From: Sebastes aleutianus
Taxonomy: Eukaryota > Chordata > Actinopteri > Perciformes > Sebastidae
Assembly (NCBI GenBank): GCA_916700875.1
Contig: CAKAKS010000039.1
Coordinates: 11,759,044 to 11,823,043, forward strand
Length of the DNA stretch: 64,000 bases
Direction of reading: 5' to 3'
Shown here: positions 1-11,815 of the stretch, one piece after another
How positions within the stretch are numbered: the stretch's first letter is position 1
Layout of the letters: each line of letters begins with the position of its first letter
Notes under the pieces: model-generated
What the model was told of the DNA's origin: nothing
Database searches by the model: none
What the model saw: only the letters and a program-made list of their open reading frames with translations
Program-made: the position numbers and the translations under genes

Positions 1-20
1 ATTAACCCCTTCAACCCCGT

Positions 21-975
21 GGAGTTCTGACTCATGCTCAGTGTGACTGGAGCTGTGATGTTGGAGGGTTACAGCAGAGGGTGCTAGAAATAAAGGGATG
101 GTTCCCACTCAGGTGCTCTTTGGGTGGACTCGGACTGACTGAACTTTTTGGGTATGATTTCTATTTTTCAAATACTATGGTCTTTTATTAAAGATCTTAA
201 ATAATTGCAGAGTTGTAATTCTCACCCATAAAGTAGGCTAGTATGACACCCTGCCTTTATTTGACACAACATGCTTTTGTATTAACCCTCTGAGACCCGA
301 CCAACTTTACTGTCTTTCAGTTTTAAAGCTAGAGTGAAGATCCTGGTATCATATGAAACTATAAAAACTAATGAATCCATCAGTACCAACCATGTCATAC
401 TAGCTTGTCATGAAGGAGGATAAATAACGCTCCAAACTTACGCTAAAGTTTGGCGAGGAAAAACTGTCATGTCCATTTTTCAAAGGGGTCCCTTGACCTC
501 TGACCTCCAGATATGTGAATGAAAATGTGTTCTATGGGTACCCACGAGTCTCCCCTTTACAGACATGCCCACTTTATGATAATCACATGCAGTTTGGGGC
601 AAGTCATAGTCAAGTCAGCACACTGACACACTGACAGCTGTTGTTGCCTGTTGGGCTGCAGTTTGCCATGTTATGATTTGAGCATATTTTTTATACTAAA
701 TGCAGTACCTGTGAGGGTTTCTGGACAATATTTGTCATTGTTTTGTGTTAATTGATTTACAATAATAAATATATTCATACATTTGCATAAAGCAGCACAT
801 TTGTCCACTCCCATGTTGATAAGAGTATTAAGTACTTGACAAATCTCCCTTTAAGGTACATTTTGAACACATTAATGAATGTGTGATTAATTTGAAATTA
901 ATCATCATTAACTATGGACAATCATGCGATTAATCGTGATAAAACATTTTAATCGATTGACTGCCCTACTACAAA
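21..975 (+). repeat. Dispersed repeat R1, copy 1
   Basis: The first ~250 bases are TRIM-flank sequence. From about 280 to 975 the stretch matches segments at 4080, 11120, 14890, 21780 and 25600, with shorter pieces at 54600 (inverted), 57595 and 61965 (inverted). The right end is AT-rich with palindromic cores such as ttaatcgcgattaa in sister copies and finishes near a 'GACTGCCCT' or 'GACAGCTCT' border. This resembles a non-autonomous DNA transposon (MITE), but the family is inferred and no open reading frame of note is present. Confidence 0.6.
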
Positions 976-1620
976 TAATAATCAGCATAATAATAAACTT
1001 TAATTCTAATTTGTTGATGAACAGTTTTACTGGGATTTTGTTTGTTTTCTTTTCAGTACTTAGAGACGATAAAAAGGAGTGCAGTGATGTAACAAAATTA
1101 TGGGAACACCTTCCAGGAGAATATAAAACATGTGAACAAATATCCGAAAAAATTGTCTGAAAAATTATTGGTAAAATATGTGAAAACTAAACTAGATAAA
1201 AATCTATTAGTAAAGAGAACTGTCTACCATTCATACATACAGAAAAGTATTAGTAAAATATGTGAACACATATCTGACAAATATGTTTCCAATATGAGAA
1301 AACTAAACTAAACATAAGTAAAGAGGACGTTCTACCATTCAGACAAATGTGAAAAATATCAGAAAATGATTAGTAAAATATTTGAAAAATGTCTGATAAA
1401 AATGTGTAAAATAAGTGAAAACTAAAGTAAATAACATGTATTAGTAAAGAGGACGTTGTACCATTCAGACATATAGAGTCGTCCTCTCACACATCTGACT
1501 GCAGCAGATTACTAACAGCAGGTTTCCACGACTGTGTGACTGAAGCCTGATGTATAAAGCAACATTTACTAAAGCTTTGACTCTGACAGGTAGTTTTACT
1601 GAGGACTAGAACAGAAACTC

Positions 1621-1664
<44 letters not shown>
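976..1664. repeat. Degenerate minisatellite and (TA)n tract, TRIM 3' flank
   Basis: Between 1060 and 1450 a loosely repeated phrase (variants of 'agtaaaatatgtgaaaaat' and 'tgtctgaaaa') recurs every 35-60 bases. Homologous stretches lie at 11900-12320 and 22560-22960. The segment 1470-1620 is conserved single-copy flank in all three units, and 1624-1664 is a pure (TA)n run, also present at about 12498-12520 and 23145-23178. No gene is seen here. Confidence 0.6.
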
Positions 1665-1665
<1 letters not shown>

Positions 1666-1949
1666 CATTTTAAAGTTACAACCTCAGATCAAAAACAAAA
1701 GCACCACCAGTTTCTGCTTCATGAGTCACTTTAATTTTACAGTTGAAGCTTTAATCTCATTTCTAATAAAGAATTACAGTGAACAGATGATGTGAAATAA
1801 AATCTTTTTAACACTTTACATGAATAAACAAATCAATGTTTGAACCTGCTGTTCAAATACACAGAAACTTCACATTAAAGATATAATCAATAATCTTGCT
1901 CTCTGAAGCTCTGTACGCCGCTGTTTCCTGTTAAAGGCAGTGGTGTCGG

Positions 1950-2020
1950 TCATCATCACCATCACCATCATCATCACCATCATCATCATCATCACCATCA
2001 CCATCACCATCATCATCACC

Positions 2021-2052
<32 letters not shown>

Positions 2053-2082
2053 CATCACCATCACCATCACCATCATCATCAT
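1950..2082. repeat. (CAT)n microsatellite directly 3' of TRIM A stop
   Basis: An interrupted CAT/CAC trinucleotide array runs up to the base before the TRIM A stop codon. On the minus strand it reads ATG/GTG repeats in frame with the gene. Equivalent arrays of different length sit at 12813-12920 and 23474-23583. See the finding on the in-frame extension. Confidence 0.9.
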
Positions 2083-3477
2083 CTATTTCTGTTGTCCTAC
2101 AGTCACAGAGACCTTCACTGGTAAAACCGTCAGTTCATTCAGATTGTGAATGAATGGAAACATCCTCTCAGTGAAAGTGTGTGTGAAGGTGTGTATGTGT
2201 GTGTTAGTATCAGGATCAGAGAACGACAGCTTTCCTTTGTTCCAGTCCAGATTCACTCTGATCCTCTGGAGCTTCTTCTGCACTACGAGATCAGTGGATG
2301 GACCTGATGAGGAGACTGCTCTGTATTCACCATTATAGAACCATATTCTCCATATTCCAGACTGTATGAATCCCTTCCTCTGGACAGACTCTGCTAACAC
2401 ACCCAGGAACCAGCCTCTACTGTCTCCAACCTGGACGTCCCAGCTGTGAGTCCCTGAGTTAAAGCCCTCAGAGCCCAGGACAGAGCAGTACAAGTAACCA
2501 TCAAACCTCTCTGGATTATCAGGAAGCTGCTGTTTCTTTCCTAGTCTCACACTGGTCAGATCTTCAGACAGGATGAGTCTTGGATCAGCAGTGTTTGGGT
2601 CCAGAATCACAGGAGTGTAGGAGACCATGTCCTTCATCTTGTTCCAGATGTTGAAGGTCAGGTTGCCCAGGTGTTTGGCCTGGTCTATCAGAGCTCCTGA
2701 GAGCAGCTGTGGATCCTCCAGCAGGGGGCGCTGCTGGACTCTTTCCACTGCAGCCTTGTAGTTGAGCAGGAATGAGACGTCTTCAGCTCTCAGCTCGTCC
2801 TCTGTGGCTCTGACTGTGTCTGAAAGAGCTGCTATCTCTCTGCTCACAGCCTCCATCTTCTCCTTCATCATCTGACTCTTCTGCTCCTCTTCCTCCCTCA
2901 GTGCAGCCATCCTGGCCTCCTCTTCCTCTTCTAGAAACTGGTGAAGCTTCTTAAACTGCTCCTTAATCTGCCTCTCTGTGTGTCGGGCCTGGACCTTCAT
3001 GTGTTCTGCTGTTTGATCAAACTTCACTTTAACTCTTTCAAAAACCTTTAACTTCTCCTTTAAGGGCTCCAGAGTTTCCTGAAGTTCCTTCTTGTGTTGT
3101 CGTGCAGCTTCATCGATGGGTCTGAATCTGTGGTTGGTGTGTTTTTCTGAATCTCTGCAGATGTGACACACCGGCTGCTGATGGTCCAGACAGAAGAGTT
3201 TGAGTTTCTCAGAGTGCAGACTGCAGAGAGCCTCTGAAGATCTCTGAGCTCTCTCCTGTAACAAACTCTCACACACTTTCTTTAAATCCAAGTTAGGAAG
3301 TAGTATATCCTTTGATCGTCTTCTCTTACAAAGTGGACACTCTTGGACGTGTTTATCTGTCCACCAGCTCTGCAGACAGACTTTACAGAAGCTGTGGCTA
3401 CATGACAGGATGACAGGATCTTTAAAGATGTCGTGGCAGACAGAACAGCAGAGATCGTCCTCTAATCTGGAAGCCAT
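2083..3477 (-). CDS. TRIM35/zinc-binding protein A33-like RING E3 ligase, copy A
   Basis: A 464-residue tripartite-motif protein in one uninterrupted exon. The RING is C3HC4: C11, C14, C26, H28, C31, C34, C47, C50. The B-box2 zinc ligands follow at C85, H88, C96, C104, C107, H113 and H116. A long charged coiled coil covers about 125-260 and a PRY-SPRY (B30.2) domain about 275-460, ending in the '[10 protein letters not shown]' block typical of the family. Such proteins are ubiquitin ligases, usually cytoplasmic, many with innate-immune roles; the target here is unknown. The ATG is chosen because it opens the RING and matches copies B and C. A good acceptor (TTTTCAG) lies 18 bases upstream, so a non-coding 5' exon is likely. 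Compared with B and C, the coiled coil is nearly identical while the PRY-SPRY loops differ. The exact TRIM subfamily name is uncertain. Confidence 0.93.
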   Translation of the reverse strand: MASRLEDDLCCSVCHDIFKDPVILSCSHSFCKVCLQSWWTDKHVQECPLCKRRRSKDILLPNLDLKKVCESLLQERAQRSSEALCSLHSEKLKLFCLDHQQPVCHICRDSEKHTNHRFRPIDEAARQHKKELQETLEPLKEKLKVFERVKVKFDQTAEHMKVQARHTERQIKEQFKKLHQFLEEEEEARMAALREEEEQKSQMMKEKMEAVSREIAALSDTVRATEDELRAEDVSFLLNYKAAVERVQQRPLLEDPQLLSGALIDQAKHLGNLTFNIWNKMKDMVSYTPVILDPNTADPRLILSEDLTSVRLGKKQQLPDNPERFDGYLYCSVLGSEGFNSGTHSWDVQVGDSRGWFLGVLAESVQRKGFIQSGIWRIWFYNGEYRAVSSSGPSTDLVVQKKLQRIRVNLDWNKGKLSFSDPDTNTHIHTFTHTFTERMFPFIHNLNELTVLPVKVSVTVGQQK

Positions 3478-3822
3478 TTAGTCTCTGAGTGAAGCTGAAA
3501 ACACAGCAGGCAGACGGCTCAGCCACTCCCTGTTCCCTGAAAGTTACTTTCACTTTGAGACTTTGTTCTTGTAAAACTCTGGTTCAGTTTGTGGATTCAG
3601 CAGCTGGTTGAAGTGGTAGTATTCCAGTATTCCAGTATTCCCTCCTGTAGATGTCCTCTCTCAGTGGAAGTGGTGGTTTTGGTCTGAAGGTGAATCTTAT
3701 CGTCCGTCTCTCAGTGTGTGTGTGTCGTCTCAGTAAAGCAGAATAACAACCTGTTTCCTGGTTTGTCACAAGGATATTAAATGAAGGCTGAGACGCCGTC
3801 TTTGACTCCGTGTAGTTCTGAC
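3478..3822 (-). promoter_or_regulatory. TRIM A upstream region with IRF-like motif
   Basis: This is the upstream flank of TRIM A, conserved in units B (from 14319) and C (from 24982). On the minus strand it carries AAGTGAAA (plus 3548-3555), which fits the IRF core AANNGAAA. The motif comes from a 6-base insertion absent in B and C. A candidate splice acceptor lies just before the ATG. No TATA box was recognised, and promoter function is inferred from position. Confidence 0.35.
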
Positions 3823-4715
3823 TCATGCTCAGTGTGACTGGAGCTGTGATGTTGGAGGGTTACAGCAGAGGGCGCTAGAAATAAAGGGATGGTTCCCATT
3901 CAGGTGCTCTTTGGGTGGACTCGGACTGACTGAACGTTTTGGGTATGATTTCTGTTTTTCAAATACTATGGTCTTTTATTAAAGATCTTTAAATAATTGC
4001 AGAGTTGTAATTCTCACCCATAAAGTAGGCTAGTATGACACCCTGCCTTTATTTGACACAACATGCTTTTGTATTAACCCTCTGAGACCCGACCAACTTT
4101 ACTGTCTTTCAGTTTTAAAGCTAGAGTGAAGATCCTGGTATCATATGAAACTATAAAAAACTAATGAATCCATCAGTACCAACCATGTCATACTAGCATG
4201 TCATGAAGGAGGATAAATAACGCTCCAAACTTACGCTAAAGTTTGGCGAGGAAAAACTGTCATGTCCATTATCAAAGGGGTCCCTTGACCTCTGACCTCC
4301 AGATATGTGAATGAAAATGGGTTCTATGGGTACCCACGAGTCTCCCCTTTACAGACATGCCCACTTTATGATAATCCCATGCAGTTTGGAGCAAGTCATA
4401 GTCAAGTCAGCACACTGACACACTGACAGCTGTTGTTGCCTGTTGGGCTGCAGTTTGCCATGTTATGATTTGAGCTTTTTTTTATGCTAAATGCAGTACC
4501 TGTGAGGGTTTCTGGATAATATTTGTCATTGTTTTGTGTTGTTAATTGATTTACAATAATAAATATATACATACATTTGCATTAAGCAGCATATTTGCCC
4601 ACTCCCATGTTAAGAGTATTAAATACTTGACAAATCTCCCTTTAAGGTACATTTGAACAGATAAACTTTCCATTAATCGCGATTAAACATTTTAATTGAT
4701 TGACAGCTCTAATAT
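3823..4715 (+). repeat. TRIM flank plus R1 repeat, copy 2
   Basis: A second copy, in the same orientation, of the 21-975 sequence, so TRIM A is bracketed by direct repeats of about 900 bp. It ends in the variant border with palindromic ttaatcgcgattaa followed by 'GACAGCTCTAATA'. Equivalent copies follow TRIM B (14640-15540) and TRIM C (25347-26245). The direct repeats probably come from an older tandem TRIM duplication, of which the truncated TRIM pieces at 10205 and 20821 are the other trace. Confidence 0.65.
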
Positions 4716-6155
4716 ATATACTGTATTCACATACATACATACTGTATAACATAACACTGGGAGTTGGGTAATTTTCAATAAGGAGTACTTTTAGTTTTGA
4801 TACTCTAAAGTACATTTTGATACAAATACTTATGTAGCCTACTTGAATACGATTTTGAATGCAGCACTTTTACTTGTAATGGACTATATTTATATTGTGG
4901 TATTACTACTTTTACTTGAGGAAAATATCTCACAAGAGTTATTGTAAACAAGTCTCGGTAAAAGAAAAGTTACACACTGTGGTCTTATTCAACTGATACT
5001 GGATTTATTGGTTTAAATGGTGAGATGAGCGAGAGCAGGCCAGAGCCAATCACAGTGAAGCAACCAGAGCAGGAAACTACCAACTACACTGGATCCATAC
5101 TGGTGTTTTAACGGGTAAAACAACACTGTAGTTCTGCATAGATCAGTAATGTCACAGCAGGTGTTGAACTTAAAGGCGCACCGTGGAGTTTTGTAGTAAA
5201 CAAATGTTTACGTTTAGTGTTACTCACCAAAACACTGGAGTGCATGTCCTTTGTGCAGATTTAAAGTATTTTAAATCCTGCATTGTTTACTAGCTTCTTC
5301 TTCACTGTCTTTTTTGGTGCATTGCTGCATATCTTGGCGTGTAACGGCCACCTGTAGATCAGCACGAGATAAAGGAAACATGGACCCACCGCTCCATGAG
5401 GAGGTTTAAAACTCCACAGGGAAATTTAAAGTTGTTTAAATGACTTTACTCACTCAAATTATCACCTTCTCTCCGTTTTTCATCCACTTTTATACTTTGA
5501 TTTTAATCTTCAGGCTTTAAATCATACCAGATATAATGTTAACTCAAGGTGGACTTACTAGCTTCTTCCAGGAGCTTTCAACCACATCTCAGTGAATGGA
5601 TTGTGCTCAGTTGTCATGACGTGTTTGAAGGCTTTGGAAAAAAGCTAGGAAGTGAACCTTAAAAAACATTTCAAAGTACAAATGATCGTTTATGATTTTA
5701 TATTGTTTTGTCTGCAACTATTTATGCTACCATTTGTTAAATACAGGTTAATGAGAAATATTGATTTGGAGGAAGAAATTATGCAAATTACTAAATTTAG
5801 TCGACAATTTCTCAAAAAAGTCTTCTATATTTCTGATTTTCATACTAAATATATTGATAATCCAGGGTTAAAACACCTGCTGTGATACCACTGATTGTAA
5901 CTTTAAGAGTGGATTTAACCTTTAAAACGTACAGTTTCCTGCTCAGGTCACACATCCGATTTGTGGTGTTAGATTCTGTAAAAAACAGAGAAACAAAAAC
6001 TTCTTCCTTTACAAGAGAAAGCGCAGCCACCCAGCCAAAAATAATATTTATATCTCTATGTGCTGTAAATGAGTGAATAATATTCTTTTAAACTATGTAT
6101 GTTTGGAAAGCAAGAAGACTGATCTGCAGTCAGTGTTTAACCCCTCCTTTATCGT
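4716..6155. other. Intergenic stretch between TRIM A and dld tail A
   Basis: No gene is supported here. The interval is conserved in units B (15541-16985) and C (26246-27586). It contains a likely MITE at about 5170-5430, whose ends carry GTGGAGTTTT in inverted orientation ('cgtggagttttg' and 'aaaactccacag'). Unit C has lost about 110 bp relative to A near 26276. The small plus-strand reading frame at 5652-5885 recurs in all three units but starts at GTG and shows no recognisable domain. Confidence 0.5.
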
Positions 6156-6161
6156 TTTATT
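6156..6161 (-). terminator. Poly(A) signal of dld tail A
   Basis: AATAAA on the minus strand, about 160 bases after the dld stop codon at 6318. The same hexamer is kept at 16986-16991 (unit B) and 27587-27592 (unit C). Confidence 0.7.
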
Positions 6162-6388
6162 GAGAACATTTAAATAACATCAGAGCTAAATGTGGTACAG
6201 TTGGATGCCGGTGGGTTGGATGAAGGTTTGGACGCAGACACACACACACAGCTTCCTGTTTCCTCCTCTCGTTATTTACACTGAAGGTGCGACTGCGACA
6301 GCGGCGGCAGCAGGGGATCAGAAGTTGATGGCTTTGCCGAAGGAGGCGGCCAGGTTTGCTTCTCTGAAGGCCTCCGACACCGTCTGCA

Positions 6389-6441
6389 GGAGGAGGAGGA
6401 GGAGGAGGAGGAGGAAGAGGAGGAGGAGGAGGAGGAGGATG
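6389..6441. repeat. (GGA)n next to dld exon 14 acceptor, tail A
   Basis: On the minus strand this is a (TCC)n run ending six bases from exon 14, and so forms the polypyrimidine tract of its acceptor. The run is long here and at 27823-27854 in unit C, but short (about 17217-17234) in unit B. A similar (GGA)n lies against the exon 12 acceptor at 9169-9192, 19751-19778 and 30410-30449. Confidence 0.8.
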
Positions 6442-6539
6442 GACAGAAGGTGGATGAAGAGAGGAAAGGAAAGGATGAAGCAACGGAAGAGTTTGAGATT
6501 TAATTTCAGTCTGGTTGTGTTTTAACTGTTAATATTTAA

Positions 6540-7080
6540 ATTTTTGTCTGGACCGCAGAGGGCCAGCCCTACAAACGCAAAAGTCTGAGGGATGAAGTCA
6601 CACGATTGGTCGGCCGAGTGTTAGAGTTTCCTCATTGGCCGTTGCTCTTTCAAAATGAAAAGGTGGGGAACAGTCCTTTATGCAAATGAGCCCGTCCGGC
6701 GCGACGCGTCCGGCTCACGAAACCAAGCTGTGAAACTAGGCGATCTAGTTCTAAAATGAAACCAGATTCAGTAGTAGCATCGCCTCTCTCTTAAAATGTT
6801 TTCAGAAGTAGATTTTGGTGGATTGTTTGGACGGAATAACAGAACGTTTACGAGCAGCGAGCAGAAAACCAGGGACCAATCAGGTGCATTCAATGAGAGG
6901 GCACGTCACCGCTTGAACAGCCAGTTGAGCGGAGCAGCGTGTCCTCTAGTGTCCTCACCGGACCTGGTGGACATGTACTGCTGGATTTAACATTACAGAC
7001 ATGACCAACGACTATTAGTGGAAAAATGTAGCCACAAATTCACAGACTGACTGCACACGGTCCAGACGTATACTCGGTTT
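6540..7080. other. GC-richer conserved block in dld intron 13, tail A
   Basis: Within intron 13 lies a block conserved in units B (17340-17880) and C (27960-28500). It carries two ATTGG (inverted CCAAT) boxes near 6605 and 6635 and an octamer ATGCAAAT near 6680. The combination resembles a promoter module or a repeat carrying one. No coding potential was recognised; the 64-codon plus-strand frame at 6796 is unremarkable. Confidence 0.35.
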
Positions 7081-7141
7081 GGAACCAGTCTTGATTTACC
7101 ACTTTTCAGCAGATTATGAGCCTTTATGTGCCGCTCCCCTA

Positions 7142-7468
<327 letters not shown>

Positions 7469-7639
7469 TTAATGCAACCGTCTGAATCTCTCTTCTCAAG
7501 AACACATTTTATTTTGAAGAACACATTTCATAGCAGTGCGTCTCCAGTGATGTTTATAGGTCAGCCCAACACTTTTATCCACAGTGGAACATATCAGAAG
7601 ATATTAAAAGGATTGCCATAAAAGCTAAATCAAGTTATA

Positions 7640-8298
7640 GTGATTATATTGCTAACATGCTACCAGTTTGCACATTATACTAACATGCTAGCAGGGCAAA
7701 CGCAGTACTAATTTAGCCTGTTAGCTAACTGTGTTCATTTAATGTTACACCAACCCGCTAAATGTCAGCATGTTGCTGTGCTAGCTGTGAGCATGTTAGG
7801 ACGCTAAACATTCTTACATTAACAACCAATAATGTTTAAGATGCACGTTAAGACAAGTTAACATGCTAACATTTAGCTCAAAGTGAAGCTATGAGACGTC
7901 CTAAAGGGGCCACCGTACAGAGGATAAACCCTTTATTGTTTTAATTAACATTACTTTTCCTCTAGCGCCACCTTCAGTACAAACATGTTCTAACCTACTA
8001 GTGGTAAGAAACTAAGAACAGAACGTCGTCTTTCTGATTTGTTTCCAGGTGTGTAATGAGCATTATATATGTTGCACATTTTGACACGTCAAAGCAGGAA
8101 AACAGGTGTTTTAATTCATAGCATTAATGAAGGCTCTGTTCCATTTAGGTGGCAAGTTCAGGGTTTGATGTTGTGCATGCTGCCTCAGTGTTCACAAGCA
8201 TGAGTTCTGCTCTGAAACTTAGCTCCACGCCGTTAGCAACATGTGCTGAGTTTAGCACGGAGCTGGAAGACCCGCCTGCAGGTTCCCGCTCAACAGTA

Positions 8299-8344
<46 letters not shown>

Positions 8345-8345
8345 G
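7640..8345. repeat. Intron 12 repeats: gctaacatg-type minisatellite and (AG)n
   Basis: About 7660-7870 is made of irregular 'tgctaacatgctagc' phrases common in fish introns. Unit B lacks about 240 bp of it (junction near 18498) and unit C lacks the later part (junction near 29260). A pure (AG)n run follows at 8303-8342, matching 18887-18916 in B and 29538-29594 in C. Confidence 0.65.
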
Positions 8346-8938
8346 TGTTTAAGGCTGCATTCACACTAAATCAGGTGTTGCGACGAAATACAGTCCTCCC
8401 ATTCATTTCAATGTGAGTAGTGCGTTTAGGCAACCCGACGTCACACTGTGGTGGTCAATCACGTAACCGGCGATCCAGAGCTGCACAACCCAGTCGTGAT
8501 GAAACAAAGACATAAATGGCCGTGCAGTTGCTTGGCGTGAAATGGGCCATTTAAGTGACACTCCCACAACGCCGCACAACCCTGATTTGGAGTGAAACCT
8601 AATGCATATTTATCTATTTTTTATTATTCTGTACATTTAGTATTTTCATTTTCACATCATAAGAGCTGCTTTTCAGTTTTATAACGTGTTGTGACCTGTT
8701 GCCTTCTGGGAAAGTGTTTGAAATGTTCCAGACCGAGACTTCTGTGTACCGTTACACCTCTACACGGGACGGAGCCGTTGTTAATGTTAGTAGCTCCACC
8801 TGTGCTTTTCCTGCTGCTTATTTGGCAGGTTGATGGTTTTCAAGGAATCACACACAGGTGATTTCACTTTGACTGATTTAGACCGCTTCATGGTCTCACT
8901 CTTGTTGCACCTTCATCATCATTACTACATGGAGTTTA

Positions 8939-9244
<306 letters not shown>

Positions 9245-9559
9245 TCATTTGTCAGTTATTATAGGCCTCATCCACATGTGTTTTTGTCTGTTTTAGTTTG
9301 GACTGTCTGTCATCGTTTCTGTGCTTCATATTGTAATTATTCTTTGGTTTCTATCATTGTTCGATGTTTTATTTGTGTGTGAAGCATTTTGTAACGGTGT
9401 GTTTTAAAAAGTGCTTAAAAATAAAGCATTACTTACTAACTTATCCTAACAGCTTTAAATATTGTCCAATTCTGCTCGTGATGAAGCTGCAGAGAATTTA
9501 TGCTCGTTTCTGCAGCCCCCAAGTGGCCAATAACAATCAGTCATTGCAGGTTTAAATTA

Positions 9560-9964
<405 letters not shown>

Positions 9965-10204
9965 TCAGGAGTTTGTCACACTTCAGCAGCTTCTATTCCG
10001 CTCATTATTAATTATTACATCCGCCAAGGAGGTTATGTTTTCTGGTTGATTTGTTTATTTGTCAGCAGGATAACGGAAAAACTACTGGCCCCATTTGATT
10101 CTTTTGAAACTTGACAGAAGGGTGTAGCATGGACAAAGGAAGAACCCATTAAACCCCCCTTCAGCTAGTATTACTTCCTGTTTTTGGTTAAAGTTCTTTC
10201 TCAA

Positions 10205-10513
10205 TCAGAAAATGGGGGCGTTGGTCACCTTCATGTGTTCTGCTGTTTGATCAAACTTCACTTTAACTTCTTCAAAAACCTTTAACTTCTCCTTTAAGGG
10301 CTCCAGAGTTTCCTGAAGTTCCTTCTTGTGTTGTCGTGCAGCTTCGTCGATGGGTCTGATTATGTGGTTGGTGTGTTTTTCTGAATCTCTGCAGACGAGA
10401 CACACCGGCTGTTGATGGTCCAGACAGAAGAGTGCGACTTTCTCAGAGTGCAGACTGCAGAGAGCCTCTGAAGATCTATGAGCTCTCTCCTGTAAGAAAC
10501 TCTCACACAGCAT
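10205..10513 (-). pseudogene. RING-deleted TRIM fragment at unit A/B joint
   Basis: A 102-codon frame whose ATG is followed directly by the B-box linker ('LCESFLQER'). It then has an intact B-box2 (C, H, C, C, C, H and H ligands all present), the start of the coiled coil to 'AEHMK', and six foreign residues and a stop read from dld intron 10. The RING coding part, about 200 nt, is precisely missing; PRY-SPRY is absent because the duplication breakpoint cuts the gene at about 10227. The bases after the last TRIM codon read AAG|GTGACC, which looks like a splice donor. It has the same upstream flank as full TRIM genes and may be transcribed. Most likely a decaying fragment; a short B-box-only protein cannot be excluded. 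Confidence 0.75.
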
Positions 10514-10745
10514 TTTGTCTCTGAGTGAAGCTGAAAACACAGCAGGCAGACGGCTCAGCCACTCCCTGTTCCCTGAAAGTTACTTTGAGTCTTTGTTCTT
10601 GTAAAACTCTGGTTCAGTTTGTGGATTAAGCAGCTGGTTGAATTGGTAGTATTCCAGTATTCCCTGTATTCCCTCCTGTAGATGTCCTCTCTCAGTGGAA
10701 GTGGTGGTTTTGGTCTGAATGTGAATCTTATCGTCCGTCTCTCAG

Positions 10746-10748
10746 TGT

Positions 10749-10779
<31 letters not shown>

Positions 10780-10780
10780 A
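10746..10780. repeat. (GT)n upstream of truncated TRIM
   Basis: An imperfect GT dinucleotide run in the TRIM upstream flank. It is expanded to about 75 bases at 21364-21437 and present at 25213-25266, but nearly absent upstream of TRIM A and B. Confidence 0.85.
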
Positions 10781-10858
10781 CGTCTCAGTGAGGCAGAATA
10801 ACAACCTGTTTCCTGGTTTGTCTCAGGTATATTAAATTAACCCCTTTGACCTCGTGGA

Positions 10859-11815
10859 GTTATGACTCATGCTCAGTGTGACTGGAGCTGTGATGTTGGA
10901 GGGTTACAGCAGAGGGTGCTAGAAATAAAGGGATGGTTCCCACTCAGGTGCTCTTTGGGTGGACTCGGACTGACTGAACTTTTTGGGTATGATTTCTGTT
11001 TTTCAAATACTATTGTCTTTTATTAAAGGTCTTTAAATAATTGCAGAGTTGTAATTCTCACCCATAAAGTAGGCTAGTATGACACCCTGCCTTTATTTGA
11101 CACAACATGCTTTTGTATTAACCCTCTGAGACCCGACCAACTTTACTGTCTTTCAGTTTTAAAGCTAGAGTGAAGATCCTGGTATCATATGAAACTAGAA
11201 AACCTAATGAATCCATCAGTACAAACCATGTCATACTAGCTTGTCATGAAGGAGGATAAATAACGCTCCAAACTTACGCTAAAGTTTTGCGAGGAAAAAC
11301 TGTCATGTCCATTTTCAAAGGGGTCCCTTGACCTCTGACCTCCAGATATGTGAATTAAAATGGGTTCTATGGGTACCCACGAGTCTCCCCTTTACAGACA
11401 TGCCCACTTTATGATAATCACATGCAGTTTGGGGCAAGTCATAGTCAAGTCAGCACACTGACACACTGACAGCTGTTGTTGTCTGTTGGGCTGCAGTTTG
11501 CCATGTTATGATTTGAGCATATTTTGTATGCTAAATGCAGTACCTGTGAGGGTTTCTGGACAATATTTGTCATTGTTTTGTGTTGTTAATTGATTTAAAA
11601 TAATAAATATATTCATACATTTGCATAAAGCAGCATATTTGTCCACTCCCATGTTGATAAGAGTATTAAATACTTGACAAATCTCCCTTTAAGGTACATT
11701 TTGAACACATTCATGAATGTGGGATTAATTTGAAATTAATCATCATTAACTATGGACAATTGTGCAATTAATCGTGATAAAACATTTTAATTGATTGACT
11801 GCCCTACTACAAATA
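10859..11815 (+). repeat. TRIM flank plus R1 repeat, copy 3
   Basis: Unit B counterpart of 21-975, same orientation and same right border ('GACTGCCCTAC'). It is followed at 11816-12540 by the degenerate minisatellite and (TA)n described for unit A, with no gene in that interval. Confidence 0.62.

Noticed and set aside
1870..2149. Poly-Met/Val and poly-Ile frames over (CAT)n arrays as genes
   Set aside because: These are translations of a trinucleotide microsatellite. Only the in-frame relation to the TRIM stop codon is worth noting.
5652..5885. 77-codon plus-strand frame repeated at 16482 and 27083
   Set aside because: It starts with GTG, has no known domain, and its presence in all units is explained by the segmental duplication.
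6190..6525. Arg-rich plus frame and Pro-rich minus frame around dld exon 14
   Set aside because: They arise from the (GGA)n tract; the real coding sequence is the 66-nt exon 14.
8303..8342. CRISPR-like or other regular array
   Set aside because: All regular arrays seen are simple microsatellites without spacers.
10205..10513. In-frame TRIM-dld fusion protein
   Set aside because: TRIM ends in phase 0 while dld exon 11 needs two preceding bases; the fusion would hit TGA after five codons.
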